DNA of 64,000 nt, from contig NZ_BAAAZF010000001.1 in assembly GCF_039536765.1 (NCBI RefSeq), positions 496,001 through 560,000 of the forward strand, read 5' to 3'. Position numbers and translations under genes: made by a program. The DNA comes from Parerythrobacter jejuensis (GTDB taxonomy: Bacteria > Pseudomonadota > Alphaproteobacteria > Sphingomonadales > Sphingomonadaceae). Below the pieces are notes generated by a model. The model searched no databases. It saw only the letters and a program-made list of their open reading frames with translations, and was not told the DNA's origin. Positions 17,993-28,704 of this stretch are shown piece after piece. How positions within the stretch are numbered: the first letter of the stretch is position 1; every line of letters starts with the position of its first letter.

Positions 17993-19033
17993 ATGGCTAC
18001 ACCTCCCGTCACCGAAATGAGCGAGCGCGCACGCGAGATTTTCCGTCTTGTCGTCGAAGGCTATCTCGAATCCGGACAGCCGGTCGGATCCAAGGCTCTG
18101 GCCCAGGATGATGCGGTCAATCTGTCGCCTGCATCAATACGCTCGGTTTTGGCCGACCTCGAAGCAACCGGCGTACTTGCCGCTCCCCATACCAGTGCAG
18201 GGCGCATGCCCACTGAAATCGGCCTGCGCCTGTTTGTAGACGGGATGATGCAGATGGCCGAGCCATCACAGGCGGAGCGCAACGCGATCGAACGCCGTCT
18301 GAATGAGCCGGGGCCAATCGAGCAGGCGTTGGAAGCGACCAGTGCCATGCTGTCCGACCTCTCGGGCGCTGCAGGCATGGTGATGGTGCCAAGCCGGGAG
18401 CCGCGTTTGGCACAAATCTCCCTCGTCCCGTTGGGCCAGGGGCGTGCACTTGCGGTGCTGGTCGGCGAGGATGGCGCGATTGAAAACCGCGTGCTCGAGG
18501 TCGGAAACACTCCGGCCAATATTCTCGAGCAGGTCAGCAATTACATTTCCGCGCGCCTGCCGGGGCGGACTTTGGCAGATGCGTCTGCACTGATGCGACA
18601 GGAGATTGCAGACGGAAAATCGGCTCTGGATTCGGCAAGCCAGGATCTCGTGGAGCGGGGCCTGGCCGTGTGGACCGAAGACGCTTCCAAGCGGCCAGTT
18701 TTGATTGTTCGTGGCCAAGCCAACTTGCTGGATGAAAGCGCAATCGGTGATCTCGACCGGGTTCGTTCACTGCTCGATGACCTGGAAAACAAGCAGTCCG
18801 TCGCCGATTTGCTGGAGAATGCGCGTGAAGCAGAGGCAACCCGCATCTTTATCGGGGCGGAGAACCGCCTGTTTGCCCTCAGCGGCTCTTCCGTTATCGC
18901 CAGTCCCTATCGAGATCGCGAAGGAAAAGTGGTGGGTGTGCTGGGCGTGATTGGCCCCACGCGGTTGAATTACGCCCGAGTCGTCCCCATGGTCGATTTC
19001 ACAGCCCGTTCTCTGGGCAAACTCATCGGATAA
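17993..19033 (+). CDS. hrcA: Heat-inducible transcription repressor HrcA
   Basis: A 346-residue repressor with an N-terminal winged helix (REIFRLVVEGYLESGQPVGS, then SPASIRSVLADLEATGVL) and a GAF-like dimerisation core. The end GVLGVIGPTRLNYARVVPMV is the family signature. HrcA represses groESL through CIRCE operators, and needs GroEL to fold. No CIRCE copy was found in this window, so its targets are elsewhere. AAGGGT precedes the ATG. grpE follows after 17 bases. Confidence 0.95.
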   Translation: MATPPVTEMSERAREIFRLVVEGYLESGQPVGSKALAQDDAVNLSPASIRSVLADLEATGVLAAPHTSAGRMPTEIGLRLFVDGMMQMAEPSQAERNAIERRLNEPGPIEQALEATSAMLSDLSGAAGMVMVPSREPRLAQISLVPLGQGRALAVLVGEDGAIENRVLEVGNTPANILEQVSNYISARLPGRTLADASALMRQEIADGKSALDSASQDLVERGLAVWTEDASKRPVLIVRGQANLLDESAIGDLDRVRSLLDDLENKQSVADLLENAREAEATRIFIGAENRLFALSGSSVIASPYRDREGKVVGVLGVIGPTRLNYARVVPMVDFTARSLGKLIG

Positions 19034-19050
19034 TTAGCAAAGATTCTCAC

Positions 19051-19638
19051 ATGATTGACGAACCAAAGAAGCAGGACACTGCCACCGACGCCGAAGTTGA
19101 AAAAGAACTGGAGGGCGTTCCTGAAGAGTTCCTCGACGATGGCGGGGAAGACGAAGAGAATGATCTGGGAGAGGCCATTGCCGCTCTGAAAGCTGATCTG
19201 GAAACTGCCAAGCAGGAAACTCTCTACGCCAAAGCAGAGACACAAAATGTCCGGCGGCGCATGGAGAAAGACGTGCAGGATGCCCGCGCTTATGCGGCAA
19301 CCGGCTTTGCCCGGGACATTCTGTCGGTATCGGACAATCTCGCCCGCGCAATCGAGTCGATCCCGCAGGATTTGCGTGAAGACGAAAAATTCAAAGGGCT
19401 GGTCGCCGGTATTGAGGCGACACAGCGCGAAATTGACAAGGTCTTTGGCCAGCATGGCGTTAGCCGTATTGCGGCCATGGGTCTCCCGCTCGATCCGAAC
19501 CAGCATCAGGCGATGATGGAAGTTCCGACGAACGAGGCAGAGCCGGGAACAATCGTGCAGGAAATGCAGGCCGGTTACATGATCCGGGATCGTCTGTTGC
19601 GGCCCGCCATGGTCGGCGTTGCGAAGAAACCCGACTGA
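19051..19638 (+). CDS. grpE: Nucleotide exchange factor GrpE
   Basis: A 195-residue acidic protein. A long helix with coiled-coil character covers residues 45-100 (YAKAETQNVRRRMEKDVQDA), followed by the GrpE head with GIEATQREIDKVFGQHGVSRI and the conserved end DRLLRPAMVGVAKKP. GrpE dimers release ADP from DnaK. Only a weak ribosome binding site (AAAGA) is seen upstream, so translation may depend on hrcA. A strong hairpin follows the gene. Confidence 0.95.
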   Translation: MIDEPKKQDTATDAEVEKELEGVPEEFLDDGGEDEENDLGEAIAALKADLETAKQETLYAKAETQNVRRRMEKDVQDARAYAATGFARDILSVSDNLARAIESIPQDLREDEKFKGLVAGIEATQREIDKVFGQHGVSRIAAMGLPLDPNQHQAMMEVPTNEAEPGTIVQEMQAGYMIRDRLLRPAMVGVAKKPD

Positions 19639-19650
19639 TTGACGAGGCAA

Positions 19651-19674
19651 GGGTGCAGCACACACGCTGCACCC
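19651..19674. terminator. Terminator hairpin between grpE and the convergent dioxygenase gene
   Basis: GGGTGCAGC and GCTGCACCC form a perfect 9-bp GC-rich stem around a 6-base loop, in the 44-base gap between two convergent genes. There is no run of T on either side, so it may act in both directions with help from Rho. Confidence 0.7.
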
Positions 19675-19682
19675 TCGCTCTC

Positions 19683-20843
19683 CTAGACTGTTTGCGCCGC
19701 ATTCTCGTCGCGGTGCTTCTTCAGATATTTCATGAACGGCGTCCCTCCCGTTCCGACATCGGGATCGTTCCCGGCGATCGATCCGGCCTGTTTGTTGATG
19801 TAACTGGCCGCATATTCCAGATGCCGGGTCCGGAACCGCGCAGATTGGTTCAGACAAGCATTAAACGCATCCTTCAGGCTCTCCGAGCCAGACGCCTCGA
19901 CAAAGCCCCGCAGAGTGGACCGGGCCGCCAGATCCTCGATAAAGCGACGATGCTGGACAGGCCGATAGTGATGCAGCTCATCGAGAAAACTTCTCAGTGG
20001 ATCATCGCTGTGACCGACCTGAAACAGGGCGTCCATTGCAGGAACGATGCTCGATTGTGATCCTGTCTGGCCGCGAAAGGCCTGCGGCTTGCCCGCGAAC
20101 TTCTCGACGCCCTCATAGACCAGGCCGCCATCCAGCGCAGGATTGTTGGCCCATCCATGGATGTAGGGGCGGACCCGGTGGAAGTAGATATACGGGTCGC
20201 AGCGTTCCGGCATCCGGCCAAAATGCTCGTAAATACGTTCCCAGGCGGCATCCATTTCGACCAGCAGGCGCTCCGCTTCGGCCTCGTCTCCGTTGCGCGC
20301 AACAGCCACCAACTTGGCAGCGTTGTCGAGCAAGACGCCAGCCTCGGCTTCAATGGCAACATGAATCATCACGAACCAGTTCTCGTCATCTCCGCCAACA
20401 AAATTCTGGTGCATGTAGATGTTGTCGAGAGTGATAGGACCCGATTTGTCGAGACGCGCCCAATTGTCGAGCACATACCCCGAATATGGTAGAAGAGGTG
20501 CCTGACCCAGCTGGTCGGATATTGCGACCATCGGGCGAGCAATATTTGCCGGAAGGGAAGCGGGCGCTTCGTCCTCTCCCCAAACATAGGCCTGAACGAG
20601 GAAAGAGTAGCGGACCATGGCGGTTCGGACCTGCTCGTCTGGCGCAGATTCTATCCAATCCTCGATCCCAGGGTCCGGTAGCTGATCGAGCCAGTGCCTG
20701 ACCCTGCCGGTTGAAAGCAGACCGGAGAGGTTACCGGCCGCATCGTCGATAGCCCCAAATTGCGGGGGGAGGGAGACGGTGTCTATTTCGTAATGCGAAA
20801 GGAAGCCGCGATCACGCGACATGCCGTAGTCTTTGAGCTCCAT
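19683..20843 (-). CDS. Indoleamine 2,3-dioxygenase family protein
   Basis: A 386-residue heme dioxygenase of the IDO family. Markers are LLPYSGYVLDNWARLD, GGDDENWFVMIHVAIEAEAG, AFRGQTGSQSSIVPAMDALF (Arg257 region) and the proximal heme ligand candidate His341 in RTRHLEYAASYI, with the C-terminal GTGGTPFMKYLKKHR. IDO opens the indole ring of tryptophan to N-formylkynurenine; bacterial members may have other indole substrates. Most bacteria use the unrelated TDO for this. No kynurenine pathway gene lies nearby. A 16-base palindrome sits about 50 bases upstream. Confidence 0.85.
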   Translation of the reverse strand: MELKDYGMSRDRGFLSHYEIDTVSLPPQFGAIDDAAGNLSGLLSTGRVRHWLDQLPDPGIEDWIESAPDEQVRTAMVRYSFLVQAYVWGEDEAPASLPANIARPMVAISDQLGQAPLLPYSGYVLDNWARLDKSGPITLDNIYMHQNFVGGDDENWFVMIHVAIEAEAGVLLDNAAKLVAVARNGDEAEAERLLVEMDAAWERIYEHFGRMPERCDPYIYFHRVRPYIHGWANNPALDGGLVYEGVEKFAGKPQAFRGQTGSQSSIVPAMDALFQVGHSDDPLRSFLDELHHYRPVQHRRFIEDLAARSTLRGFVEASGSESLKDAFNACLNQSARFRTRHLEYAASYINKQAGSIAGNDPDVGTGGTPFMKYLKKHRDENAAQTV

Positions 20844-20893
20844 TGTTGTGACTCTTTCGCCGGGCGCGGGTTTGGCCGCCCGAACGGCAAAGT

Positions 20894-20909
20894 GGTATCA
20901 ATTGAAACC
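20894..20909. promoter_or_regulatory. Possible operator upstream of the indoleamine dioxygenase gene
   Basis: GGTATCAATTGAAACC is a 16-base palindrome broken at only one base pair. It lies about 50 bases before the ATG at 20843, where a promoter is expected. A further GATACC half-site occurs at 20925-20930 on the plus strand. The symmetry is seen directly; binding by a regulator is inferred and no protein is suggested. Confidence 0.35.
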
Positions 20910-20998
20910 GCTTCACTCAAGAGCGATACCGACTAAAGCAGGTATTAGCACGACACGCGCCCGATCAAGGTGCACGCTTGTGTTCCTGCTTGCGGAAT

Positions 20999-21526
20999 TT
21001 AAACGGTGGCACCCGGAAACCGCACGAGGAGATCATACGCTGCCGGGTCGCCAATCCCGGCGATCGTCACGCCTGTCCGCAGCCAATAGGCGTGTTTCAC
21101 AATCTCGGCCTGCTGCTCAATGCCATAGCGTTCCAGCGACCAACCCGGCTTCAGGCTGTAGTCGTATCGGCAGAAGGGATGTCGGTGCAGCGGCAGGTAC
21201 CATTCCCCTCTTTGCTGGGTCTGCCAGACATGCGCCATTTCATGGATGAATAGGCCACGCGCCTTGAAATCACCTGCGGCAAAGTCCTCGCAATAGGCCG
21301 TACCGCGCGGATGAAAATGCAGATGCCCGCGCGGTGCCATCGTCACGTGACGCGGCTGGAACGGGAACCACTTTTTGCGGCGGATGGTCACCTTGCGGTA
21401 GTCTATGGCGTCGCCAAAAACTGTGCGAGCCACAGCGATTTCACCATCGGTCAAATGGCGTTCACCCCCTACCGGGCACGCTTGCAAGTCGTCGCTCTCG
21501 AGCGGGGAAACGTCCGTTTCGCCCAA
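20999..21526 (-). CDS. HExxH metalloprotease-like protein ('Vgr-related')
   Basis: A 175-residue protein with a zincin-type helix His95-Glu-Met-Ala-His99 ([13 protein letters not shown]). The preceding part has basic strands ([16 protein letters not shown]). The third metal ligand is not obvious. No signal peptide is seen. The frame starts with TTG at 21526, two bases after the copper-chaperone stop codon on the same strand. Similar small proteins are labelled Vgr-related in Sphingomonadales, from memory; a true link to type VI secretion is not shown here. Function unknown. Confidence 0.6.
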   Translation of the reverse strand: MGETDVSPLESDDLQACPVGGERHLTDGEIAVARTVFGDAIDYRKVTIRRKKWFPFQPRHVTMAPRGHLHFHPRGTAYCEDFAAGDFKARGLFIHEMAHVWQTQQRGEWYLPLHRHPFCRYDYSLKPGWSLERYGIEQQAEIVKHAYWLRTGVTIAGIGDPAAYDLLVRFPGATV

Positions 21527-21528
21527 TC

Positions 21529-22005
21529 CTAGCGATCCTCACCCGCCGCGCGGACATCTGCCAGAAAACTGAATTCCTTACCTCCAGCAACAGTCAGCGT
21601 GACATTGACCTTGTCGCCGGGCGCCAGGTCTTCCTGCACATCCATCGCCATGACATGGCGGCTGTTCGGCTCGAACTTCACGGTGTCACCACTATTGATC
21701 ACCAGCGGCAGCATTTCCATCATCTGCACCTTGAAATCATACTCGCCGAATTCGTGCATCATGGTCTCACCTGCCTGTTCGACATTCGCCTTACGCAGCG
21801 CGAGGGCTTTGTCGCCGGTATAGGTCAGGTCGAAATAGACGGCCGCGGGATTGCCGGCCACCGGCGCAAGGACCATCCGCGCGTTTTCGACGCTCATACC
21901 CGGTATGCCGGTATCCTCTGCAACAGTAGTGTCGGCTTCGCCGCCACAGGCGCTCAGCGAGAGGCCTCCAAGACCCAGAGCCACTGCAGCAATTACCTGT
22001 TTCAC
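21529..22005 (-). CDS. PCu(A)C family periplasmic copper chaperone lipoprotein
   Basis: 158 residues from GTG at 22005, chosen because GGGAGAA stands before it and a lipoprotein signal follows (lipobox LSAC with Cys20). The mature part is a PCu(A)C cupredoxin-like domain with the copper ligands in [15 protein letters not shown] and SRHVMAMD. The family delivers Cu(I) to the CuA site of cytochrome c oxidase. No oxidase assembly gene is adjacent. The gene is divergent from dnaK. Confidence 0.85.
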   Translation of the reverse strand: MKQVIAAVALGLGGLSLSACGGEADTTVAEDTGIPGMSVENARMVLAPVAGNPAAVYFDLTYTGDKALALRKANVEQAGETMMHEFGEYDFKVQMMEMLPLVINSGDTVKFEPNSRHVMAMDVQEDLAPGDKVNVTLTVAGGKEFSFLADVRAAGEDR

Positions 22006-22055
22006 GACGAATTCTCCCTGTTTCGGTTCAATTGCGAGACTAGTCGAGCCAATCC

Positions 22056-22086
22056 CTTGTGCCAAGAAGAAGCGCACCTATATCCG
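22056..22086 (+). promoter_or_regulatory. Candidate RpoH (sigma-32) promoter of dnaK
   Basis: CTTG at 22056-22059, a 17-base spacer, then CCTATATCCG at 22077-22086. This fits the alphaproteobacterial heat-shock consensus as I remember it, CTTG-N17/18-CYTATnTnnG, at every position. It is about 88 bases upstream of the dnaK ATG, giving a leader of roughly 80 bases. Confidence 0.7.
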
Positions 22087-22173
22087 CCACATAGAACGAG
22101 CTGCAAAAGAGGCCCGCCTTGGACTGGGGGCCACACACGCAGTGTCCAACACCTTGATAAGGATGGGGAAGTA

Positions 22174-24129
<1,956 letters not shown>

Positions 24130-24147
24130 TGTTCTGATGGAAACCTG

Positions 24148-24181
24148 GGCCGCCGCTGATGCAACAGCATCGGTGGCGGCC
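24148..24181 (+). terminator. Strong hairpin between dnaK and dnaJ
   Basis: The bases 24148-24162 and 24167-24181 pair over 15 bp, with two G-T wobbles and a loop of four bases (AACA). No T tract follows (CTAAGTTTGG). It may be a leaky terminator or a stabilising 3' end that lowers dnaJ expression relative to dnaK. Confidence 0.6.
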
Positions 24182-24202
24182 TAAGTTTGGGCGGATTGCG
24201 AA

Positions 24203-25324
24203 ATGTCAGCTACCGAAACCGATCTTTACGAACTGCTGGGCGTAGACCGCGGGGCAGAGGCTGCCGCGATCAAGTCTGCCTATCGCAAGCTCGCGATGAA
24301 ATATCACCCGGATCGCAATCCCGGCGATGCCGATGCAGAAGCGCACTTCAAGGCTGTGGGCGCGGCCTACGAGGTTCTGAAGGACCCTCAGAAGCGCGCC
24401 GCCTATGATCGCTTCGGCCACGCCGCATTCCAGAATGGCGGCCCGGGTGGAGGTCAAGGCGGAGCCGACTTCAGCGATATCGGCGATATATTCGAGACCA
24501 TTTTCGGCAGCGCCTTTGGCGGCGGTGGCGGACGCCAACGCCAACAGCGCGGGGCGGACCTGCGCTATGACATGGAAATCACCCTCGACGAGGCGTTCCA
24601 TGGCAAGGAAACCGAAATCGAAATCGAGGTCTCGCAGGCCTGCGATACGTGCAATGGATCAGGTGCAGAGCCCGGCACAGGAACGCGCGGATGCAATCTG
24701 TGTAAGGGCCACGGGAAAGTTCGCGCAAACCAGGGCTTCTTCGTGGTCGAACGGCCATGCCCGAATTGTCATGGCCGCGGCGAAGTCCTGGAAGAGGAAT
24801 GCCATTCCTGCCGTGGCGAGGGCCGCGTCGACCAGGCCCAGGCCTTGGCGGTAGAGATCCCCCCTGGTGTCGACACAGGAACGCGTATTCGCTTGACGGG
24901 CAAGGGCGAAGCCGGACCTCGAGGCGCGCCTCCGGGCGACCTCTACATCTTCCTTCATGTGAAACGGCACAATGTCTTTGAACGTGACGGCACGTCGCTG
25001 GTGACCCGCGTTCCAATCAGCTTCACCACCGCTGCACTGGGTGGCTGCGTCGATATTCCCGATCTCGACGGGTCCACCAATTCGATCGATATCCCGGCTG
25101 GCATCCAGTCAGGCAAGCAGCTGCGAAAACGCGGTGCGGGTATGCCCGTGCTGCAGGGTCGGGGCCGAGGTGATCTTGTTGTAGAAATTGCGGTCGAAAC
25201 GCCGACCAAGCTCAACAAGGAGCAGAAGGCGATTCTCGAACAATTCCGCGAGACGGAAACCGGCGATGAATGCCCGCAAAGCCGGGGCTTCTTCGACAAG
25301 CTCAAAGACGCCTTCGGCAGCTAA
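24203..25324 (+). CDS. dnaJ: Molecular chaperone DnaJ (Hsp40)
   Basis: A 373-residue type I J protein. The J domain holds His-Pro-Asp in MKYHPDRNPG. A Gly-rich/Phe segment follows (GGPGGGQGG to AFGGGGG). The zinc region has four CxxCxGxG repeats: CDTCNGSG, CNLCKGHG, CPNCHGRG and CHSCRGEG. The C-terminal substrate-binding domains complete the usual length. It stimulates DnaK ATPase and delivers clients. No clear promoter of its own is seen, so it is probably read through from dnaK. Confidence 0.97.
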   Translation: MSATETDLYELLGVDRGAEAAAIKSAYRKLAMKYHPDRNPGDADAEAHFKAVGAAYEVLKDPQKRAAYDRFGHAAFQNGGPGGGQGGADFSDIGDIFETIFGSAFGGGGGRQRQQRGADLRYDMEITLDEAFHGKETEIEIEVSQACDTCNGSGAEPGTGTRGCNLCKGHGKVRANQGFFVVERPCPNCHGRGEVLEEECHSCRGEGRVDQAQALAVEIPPGVDTGTRIRLTGKGEAGPRGAPPGDLYIFLHVKRHNVFERDGTSLVTRVPISFTTAALGGCVDIPDLDGSTNSIDIPAGIQSGKQLRKRGAGMPVLQGRGRGDLVVEIAVETPTKLNKEQKAILEQFRETETGDECPQSRGFFDKLKDAFGS

Positions 25325-25338
25325 GCCCTTGATGTAAC

Positions 25339-25370
25339 TTCGCGATGCGTCCATTCGAATGCATCGCGAA
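25339..25370 (+). terminator. Terminator hairpin after dnaJ
   Basis: TTCGCGATGC and GCATCGCGAA form a perfect 10-bp stem. The 12-base loop itself contains the palindrome ATTCGAAT. It lies 15 bases after the dnaJ stop and 39 bases before the next start codon; CCCCTCCC follows instead of a T run. Confidence 0.6.
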
Positions 25371-25408
25371 CCCCTCCCGATACCGGAGCGGGACGAGAGG
25401 GGATTGTC

Positions 25409-26296
25409 ATGAGTAGTTTCAAAACCGTGCTGGGCCTGTCGCTTCTGGCATTGGCCACATCTGCCAGCGCACAGCGCAATTTCGACAATGTCGAGGTCAC
25501 TTCGCAAGAAGTCGCGCCGGGCATCGCTGTCTTGTTCGGGGCGGGTGGCAATATCGGTGTGAGCCATGGGCCCGATGGCACCATCCTGATTGACGACCAA
25601 TTCGCGCCCCTGACCGAGAAGATCGAATCTGCAGTGGCAGACCTTGGTGCGACACCGGTCAAGTTCCTGATCAACACGCATTATCACGGCGACCATACCG
25701 GGGGTAACGAGAATTTCGGCAAGAAGGGCGCGCTGATCTTTGCCCACACCAACGTCCGCGTGCGACTGAAAGAGGGGCGGGGCGAGCCACGCCCGATCGC
25801 CCCTGCCGGCAAAGACGCCTTACCGGTCGTGACATTCGACCAGGGGCTAACGCTGAATGTGAACGGAGACACGGTCGACGTACTGTTCCTTGGCGGTGGC
25901 CACACCGATGGTGACAGCGTGATACGCTGGCGCGAGGACAATGTCGTCCATATGGGCGATCTCTATTTCAAGATTCCCGGATATCCCTTCATCGACACTC
26001 GCTCTGGCGGCAATGTCCTCAACGCGATGAATTCCATCGACGCGGTCATCCGCATGATCGACGACAAGACCAAGGTGATCCCGGGTCATGGCCCGATGTC
26101 GAACAAGGCGGAACTGGTGGCTTATCGCCAGATGATCGGCGAAGCGGTGGGTCTCGTCAAAGCCTTGAAGAACGAAGGCAAATCAGCCGAGGAAGTCGTG
26201 GCAGCGAAGCCCTTGGCCGACTTCAATCGCGGGGAAGGTTTCATCGGCCCGGACCAGTTTGTGCAGGCGATCTACACCAGCCTCGAAAGCCAGTGA
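25409..26296 (+). CDS. Exported MBL-fold metallo-hydrolase
   Basis: A 295-residue metallo-beta-lactamase fold protein with a signal peptide (SLLALATSASAQ). The zinc motif is His91-x-His93-x-Asp95-His96 (NTHYHGDHTGG), with further ligands in GGGHTDGDS and PGHGPMSNK. The wider group includes B3-like lactamases, lactonases and SoxH-type proteins; no substrate can be assigned. It is a single gene between the dnaJ terminator and a convergent patatin gene. Confidence 0.85.
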   Translation: MSSFKTVLGLSLLALATSASAQRNFDNVEVTSQEVAPGIAVLFGAGGNIGVSHGPDGTILIDDQFAPLTEKIESAVADLGATPVKFLINTHYHGDHTGGNENFGKKGALIFAHTNVRVRLKEGRGEPRPIAPAGKDALPVVTFDQGLTLNVNGDTVDVLFLGGGHTDGDSVIRWREDNVVHMGDLYFKIPGYPFIDTRSGGNVLNAMNSIDAVIRMIDDKTKVIPGHGPMSNKAELVAYRQMIGEAVGLVKALKNEGKSAEEVVAAKPLADFNRGEGFIGPDQFVQAIYTSLESQ

Positions 26297-26301
26297 GCGA
26301 G

Positions 26302-26337
26302 AGTGGCAAGCCGGGCTAGCCGAGCCTGTCTGCCACT
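26302..26337. terminator. Possible bidirectional terminator between MBL and patatin genes
   Basis: AGTGGCA and TGCCACT (7 bp) enclose a 22-base region with the inner palindrome GGCTAGCC. It spans the 19-base gap between two convergent genes and the last codons of the patatin gene. Stem and position fit; there is no T run. Confidence 0.3.
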
Positions 26338-28634
26338 TCCTGCCTTAGCTTTTCAATCAAGCCCCGCGCGCACCGACCTGCCTCCTGTTCTTCATCCAGG
26401 ATGGCAATGAACGCATCGCGCTTGAACGATTGGCAGCGCGACTCGGCCAATGGTTCGTCAAGCGTAGAGCAAACCAGGTCAATCATTCGCTCGGCGCCGT
26501 GCAGACGCCCCCAGAGATAATCATTCTCACGATAGGCGCGGCTGAAGAACGCGCCGAAATTGAAGAATTCCGTGCCTCGCAAAGTATCCTGCGTACCGCC
26601 CTCGCGGATCGAGGTGGCATCATGGGGACTGATACGATCGACCTTCACCGGGTCGAATTCAGTCAGGCCCTCATGCCCCAGCAAGGGCAGGGTCGCGACG
26701 TCGTAGAAGGGAAATCCGAGATAGGTCAGCAGCATCCTGCGCCGCAGGTTCTTGGGCATCTTCTCCATCGCTGCAGCGAGCATCTCCTCTGCCTGCTCAT
26801 CTACCGAAGGCAAAAGATAGCGATCGGCAAAGGCATCGATGACGGAGCCCGGATCTTCGAGCACCCTCGCTGCAATGGCTCCGAAATCGTCACCCAGATG
26901 CTCCAACCCCTCGCGGTCGAAATAGAGGGACAGAATCGCGTAGATCGATTCCCGCGCTTCATCCAACGCGACATCGTCCAGATCGGGATCGGCATCCCAA
27001 TCGCGCGACAGCCTGCGTGCAAGAAGGCGCAGACGCCGCGTCCTGAAGCCCAGGTCATGGGCGCGGAAAAAGGCAATGGCTTCGTTACTAGCACCGGCCC
27101 CGCTTTCGGACGCCAGAGAGGTCAATCCGCGCCGCTCAAGCTCACCGCGCAGCACTTCGACAATCGTACGTGCATCGGGCTGCATCAGTTCTGGCGCCGC
27201 CTCCAGAACAAGCTCTCCCAACCGTTCGACAATGCCGTTGAACTTGGCCTGGGCATAGGCCTGGAACGCGTAGCCAGCCCGCTCGGCCGCAGCCTGTTGG
27301 GCCTTGTTGCGCCACGCCACCAGACGCTTTGGCGTCGGGCTGTCGAGGAAAAAGGTGCGACCGAAAAGGCGCTCGACAGCCGCTTCAATCTCCGGTCTCA
27401 GGCCCGTCACGATCCGGCGAAGCCGCTCTGCTTCGCGTGACTGGGCCTCCAACGCCTCAAGATTGTCCCGGATAGGCTGCTCGCGCGGGATGGTCGAAAG
27501 CGAACCAAAGATCGCCGCGAAGAACCCAACCGGCTGGGTGTCCTGCTCCTTGAGCGATCCGAACCGGTCGGGCCGTGGATCGACATAGACAAAGCGCCGG
27601 TCAACTTCGCGATGGGCAGGGCGACCGCGCAAACCTTCGATAGCGCCTTCGAAGGGGGCATTCACCAATACCGAGCCGTCAATCAGTGAAACGCTACTGG
27701 TCGAACCGTAAGTGACGTGGACAGGCATGACCCGCTGCAGGAAGTCCTCCCGATTGTCCCATATGCGGCCGTCATGCTCGGCCAGTTCATCAATCTCTTC
27801 CAGTTTCAGCGGCGGAAAAGCTCCGGGAAAACTTGCGGTTGCCCTTGCGGCCAAAGTCAGTTCGAGCGGATCTGCCAGTGGCACGCCCCCCTGCCGCTGC
27901 GCATGCCCGCGAAACGCGATCGGCATCCTGTGTTCGCTCTCCTCGACGACAGGCGGACTGTTAAGTCGCAGCATCTCCAGATAGCCGCGGAAATCGGTCG
28001 CCGTGACATAAAGATCGATCGGATGTCCGGGCGGCAACAACGGTCCTTCCGCCGGTTTGTCCCGCATCGCTGCGAAAGCATTGTAGAGCAATTTGGACAT
28101 GCCAAGACCTGAGAATGGCGGCTGGAACCAGCGCCCGCGCACAAGCCGGGATACTTTTTGCCGTACTTCAGACCGTGTTTCCGGTGCGACACTCTCGCTA
28201 ACGGCATTGCCCGGGCGCCGCAGGACCCATTCGGCAATTGGCTGGGCCCAAAACTTGGCATAGCGCCACATCGGCCGCGCATCCGGATCAACCAGGCGAT
28301 CGATGTCGGCATTGTCGAGCCACAAGTCTGTCAGCGGTTCCAGCGAACAGCCGGAATGCAGAGCCTGTGCCAGGAACACCGCATTGATACCGCCAGCGCT
28401 GGCACCGCTAAGAATGTCTGGCAAAACCCGCAGGCGCAGGCCGCGGTCGGACTCTATCTGGCCCAACAGACTGTGATAGACGGCGGCACTGCCCAAGGGC
28501 GGGACATCACCCGTGTGATATGCCCGGCTTGCCCGTGCGAGATTCCAGATCTCCTTGGTGACCCCGTGCATATAAACCGCAAGGCTGACGCCGCCGTAGC
28601 AGACCAATGCAATCCGGAGTTCCTTTTGCCGCAT
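26316..28634 (-). CDS. Patatin-related phospholipase (DUF3376 type)
   Basis: A 772-residue protein. The N-terminal 350 residues hold a patatin domain: a glycine-rich oxyanion region (YGGVSLAVYMHG), the nucleophile elbow Gly-Ala-Ser79-Ala-Gly and the catalytic aspartate in SLIDGSVL. The long helical C-terminal half matches the DUF3376 extension found in patatin-related proteins of actinobacteria and alphaproteobacteria. It should cleave acyl esters of lipids with a Ser-Asp dyad. No signal peptide is seen. It is divergent from radA. Confidence 0.85.
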   Translation of the reverse strand: MRQKELRIALVCYGGVSLAVYMHGVTKEIWNLARASRAYHTGDVPPLGSAAVYHSLLGQIESDRGLRLRVLPDILSGASAGGINAVFLAQALHSGCSLEPLTDLWLDNADIDRLVDPDARPMWRYAKFWAQPIAEWVLRRPGNAVSESVAPETRSEVRQKVSRLVRGRWFQPPFSGLGMSKLLYNAFAAMRDKPAEGPLLPPGHPIDLYVTATDFRGYLEMLRLNSPPVVEESEHRMPIAFRGHAQRQGGVPLADPLELTLAARATASFPGAFPPLKLEEIDELAEHDGRIWDNREDFLQRVMPVHVTYGSTSSVSLIDGSVLVNAPFEGAIEGLRGRPAHREVDRRFVYVDPRPDRFGSLKEQDTQPVGFFAAIFGSLSTIPREQPIRDNLEALEAQSREAERLRRIVTGLRPEIEAAVERLFGRTFFLDSPTPKRLVAWRNKAQQAAAERAGYAFQAYAQAKFNGIVERLGELVLEAAPELMQPDARTIVEVLRGELERRGLTSLASESGAGASNEAIAFFRAHDLGFRTRRLRLLARRLSRDWDADPDLDDVALDEARESIYAILSLYFDREGLEHLGDDFGAIAARVLEDPGSVIDAFADRYLLPSVDEQAEEMLAAAMEKMPKNLRRRMLLTYLGFPFYDVATLPLLGHEGLTEFDPVKVDRISPHDATSIREGGTQDTLRGTEFFNFGAFFSRAYRENDYLWGRLHGAERMIDLVCSTLDEPLAESRCQSFKRDAFIAILDEEQEAGRCARGLIEKLRQEVADRLG

Positions 28635-28704
28635 ATGGGGATAGTGCCCATTGCTCGACAGAAAGGCAATTGCGTTCCTGTAATGTTCTGTTTATCAAAT
28701 CGTC

